A stretch of DNA of 64,000 nucleotides from Chryseobacterium sp. CY350 (GCF_027945075.1 NZ_CP116034.1:124001-188000); one strand, 5' to 3'; shown: positions 1 through 9,604, numbered from the stretch's first letter. Made by a program: numbers and translations. Notes: a model not told the origin generated them from the letters alone.

Positions 1-447
1 ATTATATTTAATATCGAATTGAAAATTTATGTGAATTAGTGATAACAGAAAAGCTAAAGGAATATACGATATATAATACGATATGTAGATCTGCTTTGAA
101 ACCAGCAATTGTGTTTTGAGATTAAAGAGATCATAATTTGTATTGGTATTTTCACTTTTCAGAAGCTTGTACAGCTTTCGAAATCTGGAGTAATAATATA
201 TGATGATCATCAACGTTAATATCGAAACCAGAATAGAAATGATTCTGATATTCTGATCGTCTGTTACAGAAGGAAGTCCGGTGAAAATCATTGGTGTCGA
301 AATGATCATAAGCCAAAATTCCGTCTGCATATTTATTTTCAGCATCTGTAGCGGCGAGTGAATTTCATTTTGCCTTTCCAGAGATATTTCGGGTGGATTC
401 TGGCTGTTTTCTTTTTTCCAGAGGTCTTTAAAGTTATCTAACTCCAT
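1..447 (-). CDS. Membrane protein next to ECF sigma factor (partial, runs off window)
   Basis: Reading leftwards from an ATG at 447-445, an open frame continues to the window edge, so only the N-terminal ~149 residues are visible. It begins MELDNFKDLWKKE, a soluble head seen in many small Bacteroidetes proteins encoded directly after a sigma factor. Hydrophobic segments follow near residues 45-60 and 65-85, and another near 125-140. The start lies 17 bases after the sigma-factor stop, so the two are probably co-transcribed. By position it could act as an anti-sigma factor, but I see no zinc-binding anti-sigma motif, so that is inference only. Confidence 0.6.
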   Translation of the reverse strand, partial: MELDNFKDLWKKENSQNPPEISLERQNEIHSPLQMLKINMQTEFWLMIISTPMIFTGLPSVTDDQNIRIISILVSILTLMIIIYYYSRFRKLYKLLKSENTNTNYDLFNLKTQLLVSKQIYISYYISYIPLAFLLSLIHINFQFDIKYN

Positions 448-464
448 GATTGCAAATTAACTTT

Positions 465-965
465 TTAAATAATCTTCTTTTTATCAATAATATCCTTCAG
501 CTTCGATTTTGCCCGGTTGAGCTTTACTCTCGCATTGACCTCTGTGATACCGAGTTGTACTGCAATTTCCTTTCCCGAAAAGTCTTCCAGAAAGAAGAAA
601 ATTAAAGCCTTGTCTATAGCACTGAGTTCATGAATGGCTTCATACATTATTTTCATATTTCTGTCATCATCTTCATTATAGGCTTCATGGTTAACTGGCA
701 AATGCTCAATACGTTGATTCTGTATAAAGCTACGTTTTTTTTCACTTTTTAAAAATACAATTGCAGTATTAAGGGCAGTTCGGTAAAGCCAGGTTGAGAA
801 ATCACTGTTGCCTTTAAAATCTTTGTAGGATTTCCATGCCTGATAGATGATCTCCTGATAGAGGTCATTCTGATCGTCGAAATTATCCATGTACATTTTT
901 GAAATCTTGAAAATCACACCTTTATGTTTTTCAATTTTTTCCAAAAAATCTTTTTCCTGTGACAT
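465..965 (-). CDS. RNA polymerase sigma factor, ECF (sigma-70 family)
   Basis: 166 residues, the usual ECF length. Region 2 is at about residues 20-80, with the DLYQEIIYQAWKSYKDFKG and FSTWLYRTALNTAI motifs that bind core polymerase and the -10 DNA. Region 4, about residues 110-160, carries the helix-turn-helix LEDFSGKEIAVQLGITEVNARVKLNRAKSKLK. It should redirect RNA polymerase to a small regulon, perhaps its own operon. It is followed closely by a small membrane protein that may modulate it. The upstream region holds a heptanucleotide tandem repeat. The target promoters cannot be read from this window. Confidence 0.92.
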   Translation of the reverse strand: MSQEKDFLEKIEKHKGVIFKISKMYMDNFDDQNDLYQEIIYQAWKSYKDFKGNSDFSTWLYRTALNTAIVFLKSEKKRSFIQNQRIEHLPVNHEAYNEDDDRNMKIMYEAIHELSAIDKALIFFFLEDFSGKEIAVQLGITEVNARVKLNRAKSKLKDIIDKKKII

Positions 966-1339
966 TGTGTGCTAGGCTCTGACGGTTAGTATCGTTTTTT
1001 ACTAAATGTTACAGAATATCGAAAATTTTTCTCTTGGATAATCTTGATTTTACTACTTTAATTTAAATAAATACTTAAATGAATGTTCAAAATCTGACAG
1101 AATCTATTATACGGGACAAAAATCTTGTTAAATCAAATTAGTAATCAATAGGAATAAAGAATAAAGAATAAAGAATAAAGAATAAAGAATCAAGAATAAA
1201 GAATAAAGAATAAAGAATAAAGAATAAAGAATATTAAGCCAAACCACAATAATATTTTAATTAAATACAGCTGAGTAGAAGACAAGATCAAATAATGATT
1301 TTAAGCATAAAAGTGATTCAGGAAAAGGTAATTTCCAGA
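966..1339. other. Intergenic region between sigma factor and histidine kinase
   Basis: AT-rich, no convincing gene. It must hold the promoter of the leftward sigma-factor gene and the downstream end of the leftward kinase gene. The only conspicuous structure is the tandem repeat at 1152-1232. Confidence 0.6.
1152..1232. repeat. Heptanucleotide tandem repeat (GAATAAA)n
   Basis: Eleven consecutive 7-base units of GAATAAA run from 1152 to 1228, followed by a partial GAAT. One unit (1187-1193) has a single A to C change. The array lies about 190 bases upstream of the sigma-factor start on the minus strand and about 110 bases downstream of the kinase gene. Seven-base units can slip during replication. 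Because the array is outside coding sequence, a change in copy number would alter spacing rather than frame. Confidence 0.95.
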
Positions 1340-3331
1340 TTACTTAATTTGTTTTTTCCCGTCAATGGGTAAGATTACTGAGAACATAGTTCCTTCGTTT
1401 TTAGTACTTTTTACATTAATTTTTCCGCTGTGAAGATCAATGATTTCCTTGCAAAGATAGAGGCCGATCCCGAAGCCGGCTATGGATCTGCTGTTTTGAT
1501 CTTTCACGCGGTAATATCGGTCAAATATCTGCTGTTGATCATCCTCAGGGATTCCAATACCATAATCCTGAACAGAAATTTTTAAGTCGTTCCCATCGGT
1601 TGCATATTCCACAGTAATCACTGTATCAAATGGAGAATACTTGATGGCATTACCGATAAGATTATGCAGTACCTGCGATATTTTATCGCGATCCGCCGTT
1701 AAAGAAATGTCGTCTGATTTTCTAAAAATAAAATTCCGCGAATGGTTGGTGGAGAGTATTTCGTCTTCAATCTCCGAGAATAACAACTTGAAATCGAAAA
1801 CTGTTTTTTCAATATGCATTTGTCCGGAATCCAGTCTGGAAACGTTGAGAAAACCATTGATCATACTGTTCATATAATCTACCTGCTTTACAGATTTTTC
1901 AATGATAGTATGATGCATCGTACTTTCTGTTTGTACGCCTTTTCGTTGCAATAGCTGTAGATATGCCTTTAGAGAAGTTAATGGTGTTTTAAGCTCATGG
2001 CTTACCATTCCCATAAAATCATCTTTTCTTTCTTCTTCTCTTTTTTGTTGCGTAATATCTCTTAAAGTTCCATTAAGGCTTAAGGCATTTCCATCCTGAT
2101 CATAAAAAACTCTTCCGTTAGCCTGTAGGAGCCGTATTTTATGATCTGCTTTATTTTGAATTTTATATTCAATGAAATAATTTCCATCAGAATTTGTTGC
2201 GAGTGAATTTGCAATTGCTGTTGAAACACGATCCCTGTCTTCCGGTAAAATGGCAGAGATGGCAACAGAAAGGTCTAAATTCTCATCAGAAGCTAATCCG
2301 AACCAAGATTTGAGAAGATTATTTCCTGAAAAAAGATTGGTCGCAGGTTGGTAATAGAAAGTAGCAAGTTCACCAGCGTCGATTGCCAAAGCCAGCATAG
2401 ATTGGTCATTTTCATTTTTTCTCCGTGCTAAAACCTGCTCAGTGATCTCTTCGATAATCATCAATACACCAGAGATTTCGCCATTAGAAGAGAAGAAAGG
2501 CTGATATATAGAGTTGACGATCGCCTCTCGTAAACCATCATTATGTCGAAGTTTTACTGTAAACTCAGTATTAATTTTTGGTTTGCCACTTTGATAGACA
2601 TCTCTCAACCAGTTGTTGACGGGCTGATCTCTTAATTCCGGCCGTGCAGTTTCATGCGGATATCCAATGACTTCCGACTCAGTGCGACCCCAGATGGAAA
2701 GTATAGCAGGATTGGCGATCTCAATAATATGCTCTGGTCCTTTCAACATTGCAATTCCGACAGGTGCCTGTTCAATAATCGTGCGAATGTACTCTTTACT
2801 TTCAGCAAGCTGTCGAAGGGAACTGCTAAGTTCTTCGTTGGTTGCCGTCAGTTCTTCAAGTGTCGCGGCCATTTCTTCATTCAGTGAATGCTCTCTTTCT
2901 TCCTTCTCCTTTATCTGCTGCAAAAATTCACGACGAGCGGTTACCTCAAGTGCTGTATTGAGAATACACCATGTTTTATTGTTTTCGTCTGTGATCGCTT
3001 TATATTCGTAATCAAAAAAATCCAGCGTTTCAATTCCATTTTTGATAAGTTTTGCCGGAGCCTCATGTACTGAGTAATCTTTACCGGTTCGCCAGACTTC
3101 CCGGAGTAAAGCTAAAAATGGTTGTCCTTCAAGCTCTGGAAGTGCTTCCATCAAAGTTTTTCCTATCACAGACGAATCTTTGCCCCAAAGTGCCAACATG
3201 CCTTCATTTGCAAAATGGATGAGCATATTTTCATCTGAATAAATGGCAGCGGGAGATGGTGATAAAGCTAATGCCTTGATCAGTAAATCTGCGCTAAAGC
3301 TTTTGTCGGACAAAGTTTCTTGGGTGCTCAT
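1340..3331 (-). CDS. Multi-PAS sensor histidine kinase
   Basis: 663 residues with no membrane segment visible, so probably a cytoplasmic sensor. Three PAS-type domains lie at about 20-130, 180-300 and 310-430; the first two are joined by a coiled coil (about 135-178). The dimerisation/phospho-acceptor motif VSHELKTPL has its histidine at residue 445. A C-terminal ATPase domain follows, with N-box NLIGNAIKYSP, G1 box DYGIGIPEDD and G2 box GFGIGLYLCKEI. It should autophosphorylate and pass phosphate to a response regulator, none of which is encoded nearby. The ligand of the PAS domains is not evident. Confidence 0.93.
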   Translation of the reverse strand: MSTQETLSDKSFSADLLIKALALSPSPAAIYSDENMLIHFANEGMLALWGKDSSVIGKTLMEALPELEGQPFLALLREVWRTGKDYSVHEAPAKLIKNGIETLDFFDYEYKAITDENNKTWCILNTALEVTARREFLQQIKEKEEREHSLNEEMAATLEELTATNEELSSSLRQLAESKEYIRTIIEQAPVGIAMLKGPEHIIEIANPAILSIWGRTESEVIGYPHETARPELRDQPVNNWLRDVYQSGKPKINTEFTVKLRHNDGLREAIVNSIYQPFFSSNGEISGVLMIIEEITEQVLARRKNENDQSMLALAIDAGELATFYYQPATNLFSGNNLLKSWFGLASDENLDLSVAISAILPEDRDRVSTAIANSLATNSDGNYFIEYKIQNKADHKIRLLQANGRVFYDQDGNALSLNGTLRDITQQKREEERKDDFMGMVSHELKTPLTSLKAYLQLLQRKGVQTESTMHHTIIEKSVKQVDYMNSMINGFLNVSRLDSGQMHIEKTVFDFKLLFSEIEDEILSTNHSRNFIFRKSDDISLTADRDKISQVLHNLIGNAIKYSPFDTVITVEYATDGNDLKISVQDYGIGIPEDDQQQIFDRYYRVKDQNSRSIAGFGIGLYLCKEIIDLHSGKINVKSTKNEGTMFSVILPIDGKKQIK

Positions 3332-3824
3332 AGATAAAACAAAGATAGTAAAACTCTTGTAGTTGCCGTCAAATCGTGGTATCTGAATTAAAGAAAATTT
3401 ATAAACCGTATCGCGACGGAAATATACTTCTTTAATTTAAAAAGTACAAATATGATATTTAGAATATAATTTTTTTGCTATTATCGCTTTTATCAGATTC
3501 AATTTCCAGATGTAGCATGAACCTGATGAATAGTATTTAAATATATCAATAAACACGAGAGTTAATCTTAAATCATTTTGAAACTAAAAATCTTGATATT
3601 TATAAATTACATTTTGCTGTTAAACTATTCTTTTCGATTTAAATTATGACATTTAGTATTTAAATTCTTTTTATAAATTGGGAAAGTCCGCTAATGGTTT
3701 TCATGAAAGATTTTTATCAAACATAATAATTATAAAAGGTTTAGAAAAATTATCAATAGAAAAGCCACTCGAAAGAATGGCCTTGTGATCAATATTATTA
3801 TGATTAATTGTTGAGCATTTTATA
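3332..3824. other. Intergenic region upstream of the kinase
   Basis: About 490 AT-rich bases with only short unsupported frames. The end near 3755-3782 holds a terminator for the gene to its right; the rest should contain the kinase promoter on the minus strand, but no element stands out. Confidence 0.5.
3755..3782 (-). terminator. Rho-independent terminator of the 3825-5318 gene
   Basis: On the minus strand GCCATTC pairs with GAGTGGC (one T-G pair) around a TTTC loop, and a run of T follows directly. It sits about 45 bases after the stop of the surface-protein gene. Confidence 0.75.
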
Positions 3825-5318
3825 TTATTTAACCGTAATCGACATATTCGGGACAACAATATCTCCTGTAGATCCGGAGTAACGTTGCGCAAATATTTCT
3901 ACATAATCATTATTTGTGAGTTCTGTAGTACCGTTGATTGGGATGACGACAATATCGTTAATCGCCGATCCTCTGCCGTATACCTTAGACGTACCCAACA
4001 CAGTTCCGTTTTTAGCAATATATATAATGTAAGTACCTGCTGCAGGAACCTGAAAAGATACCGAACCCGTGATCTGAAATATCCTTCTGTTTTTTCCCAA
4101 GTATTTTAACCGGTTAGGAACTCCGTCGGTTGAAAATCTAAATAAGTTAGTGGAAGTAGAGATTGATGTGGTGGTACCGATTTTTACAATATTACTTGGG
4201 TTACTGTTGTTGAAGCTAACTCCAATGCCATTTCCCACAGCATAATCCACAGTGAAATCTCCTACAGCCACGTTGTCGGATTCTGTAGGGATGCCAGAAG
4301 ATCTTACGATCCAGTTGTTGTTAAAATTATAGCCGGGAAATGTTCCCGAAGTATATGGTTTAATGTAACCTGCGGTATTTGTGCCTGTAAAAACTACCGA
4401 TTCCAGAATTCCGCTTCCTACTGCTAAACCGGCTGTCGAAACATCAAATCCGGTTGCTGACGCACTTTCTACATGAGTAAATCCTCCTTGTTTTTCAATA
4501 AGGCTGAAAGTACCGGAAAATTTTTCATAAGTACCCGAATTATTAGCAAACCAACCTAGGTTGCTGAGCAGCAACTGAGAGATATTGTTGTAAGTAATTC
4601 CGGCCGTGTTTCCGGTAAATTGTACAATGCTTAAGAATACAAGTCCAAAACCGGAAATAGTTCCTACTGAATTGGAACCAGCGACCACACAGTCTCTAAA
4701 GATAAGATTTTGCGCTGCGGTGCCACTAAGGTTGAAAACATTTCCTCCTGAAGCAGTCAGTGTAACATTTTTGATGCTTCCACCCGTTGCGCCGTCGAAA
4801 ATATTTCCTGTCGGCCTTCTAATGATGTCATTATTGGTGTCAATTCCTTGAATATAAGAATTATTGATGTCAATCGGAAAGTCAAACTGCACAGAACCAT
4901 TAATTTCATACAAGGTGTCTGCATTCATGACATATTTCGATCCTCCGCCTGCTGCTAATTCGGCAGCTAAAACTGTAGCCAAAACGTCAGTTGACTTAAT
5001 ACGTTTAAAATTTGATCGTGCTGTAAGACCGCTGTTTACTGCAGACCATGCTGAGGTTGAAGTTGAGTAATAATGGAAAAGTTTCAATGTGGTATCGTAA
5101 ACGAGAAGTCCGTCAGCGGGAGCCGTTATAGCATTTCTCTGCGCTGTCGTCATTCTGGGAGCCAACATTCCTTTTGTTGTAGAGCTGAGATCCAATATAG
5201 AACTGGCATCCGGAGTTGCGGTACCAATTCCTACCTGAGATTTTACTGAAGTAAAGCAAATAACGAATATCAGCAGTAAAATAGTCTGGAAAGTCCGGAA
5301 TTTTAGAGTTTTGGTCAT
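3825..5318 (-). CDS. Secreted/surface protein, paralogue of the 14.5 kb gene
   Basis: 497 residues with an N-terminal signal peptide (hydrophobic core about residues 12-25, mature end near SQVGIGT). The mature start has the Bacteroidetes motif series QVGIGTATPDASSILDL, LAPRMTTAQRNAI and GLLVYDTTLKLFHYY, found at the N-terminus of many large exported proteins in this group. The rest is rich in Gly, Thr, Ser and Asn and consists of beta-strand-like repeats, perhaps a beta-helix, ending in a beta-rich domain near residues 400-497. No catalytic motif was recognised. It is monocistronic with its own terminator. The closest relative in the window is 14500-15972, which matches over the whole length. 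A structural or adhesive role is a guess. Confidence 0.8.
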   Translation of the reverse strand: MTKTLKFRTFQTILLLIFVICFTSVKSQVGIGTATPDASSILDLSSTTKGMLAPRMTTAQRNAITAPADGLLVYDTTLKLFHYYSTSTSAWSAVNSGLTARSNFKRIKSTDVLATVLAAELAAGGGSKYVMNADTLYEINGSVQFDFPIDINNSYIQGIDTNNDIIRRPTGNIFDGATGGSIKNVTLTASGGNVFNLSGTAAQNLIFRDCVVAGSNSVGTISGFGLVFLSIVQFTGNTAGITYNNISQLLLSNLGWFANNSGTYEKFSGTFSLIEKQGGFTHVESASATGFDVSTAGLAVGSGILESVVFTGTNTAGYIKPYTSGTFPGYNFNNNWIVRSSGIPTESDNVAVGDFTVDYAVGNGIGVSFNNSNPSNIVKIGTTTSISTSTNLFRFSTDGVPNRLKYLGKNRRIFQITGSVSFQVPAAGTYIIYIAKNGTVLGTSKVYGRGSAINDIVVIPINGTTELTNNDYVEIFAQRYSGSTGDIVVPNMSITVK

Positions 5319-5914
5319 AATAGATGTAATTTAATTATTAAATATCACGGCAATTTTAGTCCGATATGGTCTTGACTATTCTTTAAAATCTAATTATTGA
5401 ATATCTACTATCGGTGTAAAGAAATTTACTTTTCCTACTTATGTGATATTTTCAAAGTTACTACAATTTTTTAATTATAACTATTTATAGTAATGAAATA
5501 ATTATTTATAAATTTTTATTATTGAATTATTAATAATTATGATTACTAAATTTTGATAATTTAGCAAATTCAATGTTACTAATGAAAGATGAAAAGATGG
5601 TTTATTTACTTAGAATTTCAAGCGTGGTAAAGCTTATGTTTTAAACTGTATAAGAAGAATTATGGAAATTCTTCTCGGTCATAGCTGGTAATTCCCTGCA
5701 ATCTTGAAGGTACGTTTGTAACATTTTCTTAAAAATACATTAATGATTAAAATAGAAATAGATCATTTTTTGTGCTGATTACATGAACATGTATTTATAA
5801 ATTGCGGAAGAATCGCTAAAATCTTTTTGTGATTATGCGGTTTTTTACAATAAGTAAATTGATAGTAAAGCGATAATTTAGATAGAAAAGGTAATTATAT
5901 TTCGGATCATGTGA
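5319..5914. other. Intergenic region, no gene seen
   Basis: About 600 very AT-rich bases. The right side is downstream of the XRE gene; the left side should contain the surface-protein promoter (minus strand). I see no coding frame, RNA gene or repeat I can support. Confidence 0.5.
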
Positions 5915-6208
5915 TTACAAATGTCCTTCAGGCAACGGAAGATTATTTTTTTTGATAAAGTCTAGTAACTCATGATATTTTTTGGCGAGATCGCCTTCTG
6001 CGCATTGGTCTGAAATACTGCAGACTTCAGAAGGTTTTATCTTTAGAATAGAAGATACTTTAGTCAGAATTTCGAGATTGATTTTTACTTTAGAATTTTC
6101 GATATCCGAATATGCTTTTTGTGAAATTCCCATTTCGAAAGCCATATATTCCTGAGTAAGATCTCTTTCTCTTCTTATTTTTCTGATGCTTTGTCCACAA
6201 ACTTTCAT
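5915..6208 (-). CDS. XRE-family helix-turn-helix regulator
   Basis: 97 residues. An HTH_3 (lambda Cro/C1-like) DNA-binding domain spans about residues 7-62: IRKIRRERDLTQEYMAFEMGISQKAYSDIENSKV is the typical five-helix pattern. A short polar C-terminal tail (about 65-97) may mediate dimerisation. It is divergent from the cbb3 oxidase operon, with candidate promoters of the two transcription units almost back to back, so control of the oxidase genes is plausible but unproven. Confidence 0.88.
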   Translation of the reverse strand: MKVCGQSIRKIRRERDLTQEYMAFEMGISQKAYSDIENSKVKINLEILTKVSSILKIKPSEVCSISDQCAEGDLAKKYHELLDFIKKNNLPLPEGHL

Positions 6209-6264
6209 CGGCTTTTCTTTAGTAGTTTTTGGTATATTTTAGAAGCTTTGCTAATAGTTCCAGA

Positions 6265-6285
6265 CAAAGTTACACATTACCTTTG
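6265..6285. promoter_or_regulatory. Back-to-back -7 elements of XRE gene and ccoNO
   Basis: A TAnnTTTG Bacteroidetes -7 element on the plus strand (TACCTTTG, 6278-6285) faces ccoNO; a second on the minus strand (TAACTTTG, occupying 6265-6272) faces the XRE gene. Five bases separate them. The plus-strand element would start RNA near 6292, after much of the longer possible ORF's N-terminus has been left behind but well ahead of the 6388 start. No good -33 partner was found, so these are candidates. Confidence 0.5.
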
Positions 6286-6387
6286 ACAAATCATTGAAGG
6301 GTTCAGATGACATTTTTCTCAGCCTCTTTAACGAATTTATTTTTTAATATTTCTGGGAAACAGACATTCTTACAACAAACTGGAATT

Positions 6388-8667
6388 ATGAACACGCAAC
6401 AATTTCACTATGACAATAATATTGTCAGGGCATTTATCTATGCCACGCTCGCATTCGGAATTATTGGTTTTATTTTAGGACTTACAGCAGCCTTAATGCT
6501 GTTTTATCCTGAATTACCCGAATTTTTATTCGGAACCGACGACACAACGATACAGAGTCTACGAAGCGGAAATATTCAGGGACTGATCAATTCGCAGGGA
6601 GCCTTCGGATTTGGTAGAATCAGAATGCTTCATACGAGCGCGGTTATTTTTGCATTTGTCTGTAATTCATTCTTTTGCGGAGCTTATTACAGTATGCAAA
6701 GATTACTGAAGACCAGAATGTACAGCGATACATTATCGTGGGTTCATTTCTGGACCTGGCAAATCATGATCATTGCCGTTGTTATCACTTTTCTTATGGG
6801 AATCAATACCTCAAAAGAATACTCTGAACACGAATGGCCGATTGATATTCTGATTACTTTTTCGTGGGTAATCTTCGGAATTAATATGTTTGGAACTATT
6901 GTCAAAAGAAGAGTGCGACATCTTTATGTTGCGATTTGGTTCTACATCGCAACTTGGATCGCGGTAGCGATGCTTCATATTTTTAATAATCTGGAAGTTC
7001 CATTATCATTTACAGGCTGGAAATCTTACTCAGCATACGCAGGCGTAAAAGATGCTATGGTTCAATGGTGGTACGGTCACAACGCAGTCGCCTTCGTTCT
7101 TACAACACCTGTTTTGGGATTAATGTATTACTTCATGCCCAAAGCTGCGGATCGACCTGTATTTTCGTATAAATTATCTATCATCCACTTTTGGTCTCTC
7201 ATCTTCGTTTATCTTTGGGCAGGACCTCATCACCTTCAATATACCGCTTTACCTGCTTGGGCTCAGGCAGTTGGAACAGGATTTTCTATCATGCTGATTG
7301 CGCCCTCATGGGGCGGAATGCTCAATGGACTTTTGACTTTAAGAGGAGCATGGGATAAGGTAAGAGAGAACCCTATCCTCAAATTTTTTGTTGTTGCCGT
7401 TACCTGCTACGGAATGGCTACTTTCGAAGGACCTTTATTAGCAACGAAATCTTTAAATAAAATTGGTCACTATACCGATTGGGTCATTGGTCATGTACAT
7501 TTAGGAGCTTTAGGATGGAACGGTTTTATGGCATTCGGGGTGGTATATTATCTGGTTCCGGTGATGTGGAAAACAGAAATTTGGTCAAAGAAACTGGCGA
7601 ACTGGCATTTCTGGCTGGGGACATTAGGAATTATTTTCTATGCGGTTCCGATGTACATTGCAGGATTTACACAGGGATTGATGTGGAAACAATTTAATCC
7701 GGACGGTACTTTACTCTGGAAAAACTGGCTCGATACCGTGACGGCAATCATTCCTTATTTTAAATTAAGATTTTTAGGAGGTCTTTTCTATCTGGCTGGA
7801 GCTATACTAATGGTTATCAACGTTGTGAAAACAATAAAAGCAGGTTCGTTCCAAAAAAACGTTGCCGCAGAAGCGCCCGCATTGGCAAACATAGGTACCG
7901 CAAGGAAACAGGGCGAAGGCGTACATCTTTGGTTAGAAAGAACACCGCATCTGTTATCAATTTTAGCTTTTTTAGCGATAGCAATTGGTGGATTGGTAGA
8001 AATAGTTCCTACTTTGACGGTGAAGAGTAATTTACCTCAAATCTCAGCAGTAAAACCCTACACGCCTCTTGAATTGGAGGGAAGAGACCTGTATATCCGC
8101 GAAGGTTGTAATTCCTGTCATTCACAAATGATACGGCCTTTCAGAGACGAGGTTATGCGATTCGACGGTAAAAACGGACAGTATTCTAAAGCGGGAGAGT
8201 TTGTCTACGACAGACCTTTTCTCTGGGGATCGAAAAGAACAGGACCGGATTTGCAGAGAGAAGGCGGCAGAAATCCGGATTCCTGGCACTTCAAACACAT
8301 GTACAATCCAAGAATTACTTCAGCAGGATCAATTATGCCCCGTTTTCCGTGGCTGATTACCAATCAACTGAACCGTGATCAGATGGTTGATAAAATTAAA
8401 ATGATGAAAAATACTTTCGATATGCCTTATACAAAAGCACAGATCGATTCTGCAGATCGGTGGGCAGATAATCAGTCGAGTGCGATTGTGAGAAGAATCT
8501 ATGCAGAAGCTGCCGACGTAAAAGAGCAGATGGAAAAAGAAAAAAGCGTAAAAAGAGATGCCTTTATTCCCCTCGAAAAAAGAGAAATCATTGCTATCAT
8601 CGCTTATCTGCAAAGATTGGGTACAGACATCAGAACAAGTGATATTAAAACTGCGAGCACGCAATAA
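6388..8667 (+). CDS. ccoN: cbb3-type cytochrome c oxidase, fused subunits I and II (CcoNO)
   Basis: Terminal oxidase that reduces O2 to water at high affinity in the inner membrane. I place the start at MNTQQFHYDNNIV (6388) rather than the in-frame ATG at 6307, whose extra 27 residues do not look like this family. The first ~500 residues are the 12-helix heme-copper subunit, with histidine-bearing segments such as WWYGHNAVAF, WAGPHHLQYT and IGHVHLGALGWNG. A linker leads to a CcoO-type cytochrome c domain with heme motif CNSCH at about residues 574-578 and the typical SQMIRPF that follows. N-O fusion is common in Bacteroidetes. ccoP follows 22 bases later. Confidence 0.95.
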   Translation: MNTQQFHYDNNIVRAFIYATLAFGIIGFILGLTAALMLFYPELPEFLFGTDDTTIQSLRSGNIQGLINSQGAFGFGRIRMLHTSAVIFAFVCNSFFCGAYYSMQRLLKTRMYSDTLSWVHFWTWQIMIIAVVITFLMGINTSKEYSEHEWPIDILITFSWVIFGINMFGTIVKRRVRHLYVAIWFYIATWIAVAMLHIFNNLEVPLSFTGWKSYSAYAGVKDAMVQWWYGHNAVAFVLTTPVLGLMYYFMPKAADRPVFSYKLSIIHFWSLIFVYLWAGPHHLQYTALPAWAQAVGTGFSIMLIAPSWGGMLNGLLTLRGAWDKVRENPILKFFVVAVTCYGMATFEGPLLATKSLNKIGHYTDWVIGHVHLGALGWNGFMAFGVVYYLVPVMWKTEIWSKKLANWHFWLGTLGIIFYAVPMYIAGFTQGLMWKQFNPDGTLLWKNWLDTVTAIIPYFKLRFLGGLFYLAGAILMVINVVKTIKAGSFQKNVAAEAPALANIGTARKQGEGVHLWLERTPHLLSILAFLAIAIGGLVEIVPTLTVKSNLPQISAVKPYTPLELEGRDLYIREGCNSCHSQMIRPFRDEVMRFDGKNGQYSKAGEFVYDRPFLWGSKRTGPDLQREGGRNPDSWHFKHMYNPRITSAGSIMPRFPWLITNQLNRDQMVDKIKMMKNTFDMPYTKAQIDSADRWADNQSSAIVRRIYAEAADVKEQMEKEKSVKRDAFIPLEKREIIAIIAYLQRLGTDIRTSDIKTASTQ

Positions 8668-8689
8668 TCGATCGTAAAATTTAATTAAA

Positions 8690-9583
8690 ATGAAAAAAAG
8701 AGCACCAGTTTCAATACACATTTTTGTAACATTCGGTTTGTTAATCATGGCTTTCGAAATGTTTGCAGGTGATTCAGATTATTTGTCATCACCGCTTTTC
8801 TGGACATTGATTCTCATAGTAACCATTCTTTTGTTGATTATGAATTCAATTGAAGATTTGGTAGAAAATGAAAATTTTAAAAAACTCTCAGAAGAGGAGA
8901 AGCAGCTGTTTTTAAAAGATAAATCAACGGTATATTTTGAGAAGCTCTGGAATTCGGCCTTCAAAAAACAATCTCAGTCCGAAGAAAAAGATATTTTGAT
9001 TGATCATGGTTTTGACGGCATTACCGAACTTGATAACGCTTTGCCCAGATGGTGGATCGGTCTATTTTATTTTGGAATTATTTTCTGCGCCGTTTATATG
9101 ACCGCATTTGCTTTTACTGATTACGCTCACCCCGATGCTGAATTAAATGAAGAAACAAAGATACAGCTCGCCTCAATCAACGAATATGAGAAAAATACAC
9201 CGGCTATTGATCTTCAAACTGCAAAGTACAATGCAGATTATATTACGGAAGGTGAGCAACTATTTAAAGCCAACTGCGTGAGTTGTCATTCCGAAGGTGG
9301 AAAAGGTGGTATTGGTCCCAATCTGACAGATAAATACTGGATCAATATTAAAGAAAAAACAGTATTCAGAAATGTTTTCTGGATGCTTGAAAACGGCTCG
9401 CCCAATAATCCTGCCATGAGACCATTCATCAAAGAAGGAACCATTACAGGGAAAAATGCGGAAAAAATAGCTGCATATATTCATCATATTAATCAGGAAA
9501 AAGCTCCGATTTCGGAGGCTTTGGGCGGCGCCGCTCCTCAGGGTGAACCCGCAAAGTGGGAGCAGATTAGTTCTGCAGAATGA
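8690..9583 (+). CDS. ccoP: cbb3-type cytochrome c oxidase subunit III (CcoP), mono-heme
   Basis: 297 residues. N-terminal membrane segments (about 8-25 and 37-55) and another near 125-145 flank a CcoP N-terminal domain; PRWWIGLFYFGIIF is the family signature. A single periplasmic cytochrome c domain follows with heme motif CVSCH at about residues 196-200 and a distal Met in NPAMRPF. Proteobacterial CcoP has two hemes; only one CxxCH exists here. It passes electrons to CcoNO. It lies directly downstream of ccoNO in one operon. No ccoQ, ccoH, ccoI or ccoS is nearby; ccoG is at 22.6 kb. Confidence 0.93.
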   Translation: MKKRAPVSIHIFVTFGLLIMAFEMFAGDSDYLSSPLFWTLILIVTILLLIMNSIEDLVENENFKKLSEEEKQLFLKDKSTVYFEKLWNSAFKKQSQSEEKDILIDHGFDGITELDNALPRWWIGLFYFGIIFCAVYMTAFAFTDYAHPDAELNEETKIQLASINEYEKNTPAIDLQTAKYNADYITEGEQLFKANCVSCHSEGGKGGIGPNLTDKYWINIKEKTVFRNVFWMLENGSPNNPAMRPFIKEGTITGKNAEKIAAYIHHINQEKAPISEALGGAAPQGEPAKWEQISSAE

Positions 9584-9604
9584 CAAATCAACTTTAAAAA
9601 AAAT

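Noticed and set aside
1152..1232. GAATAAA array as CRISPR or coding repeat
   Set aside because: Units are 7 bases without spacers and no protein frame covers them.
3701..3892. Minus-strand 63-codon frame overlapping the surface-protein end
   Set aside because: It crosses the terminator hairpin and overlaps the supported gene out of frame.
6307..6387. Extended N-terminus of ccoNO from 6307
   Set aside because: The 27 added residues are unlike the family and the likely promoter leaves a natural start at 6388.
8329..8748. Minus-strand frame of 139 codons inside ccoNO/ccoP
   Set aside because: It overlaps two well-supported genes in antisense and has no protein-like content.
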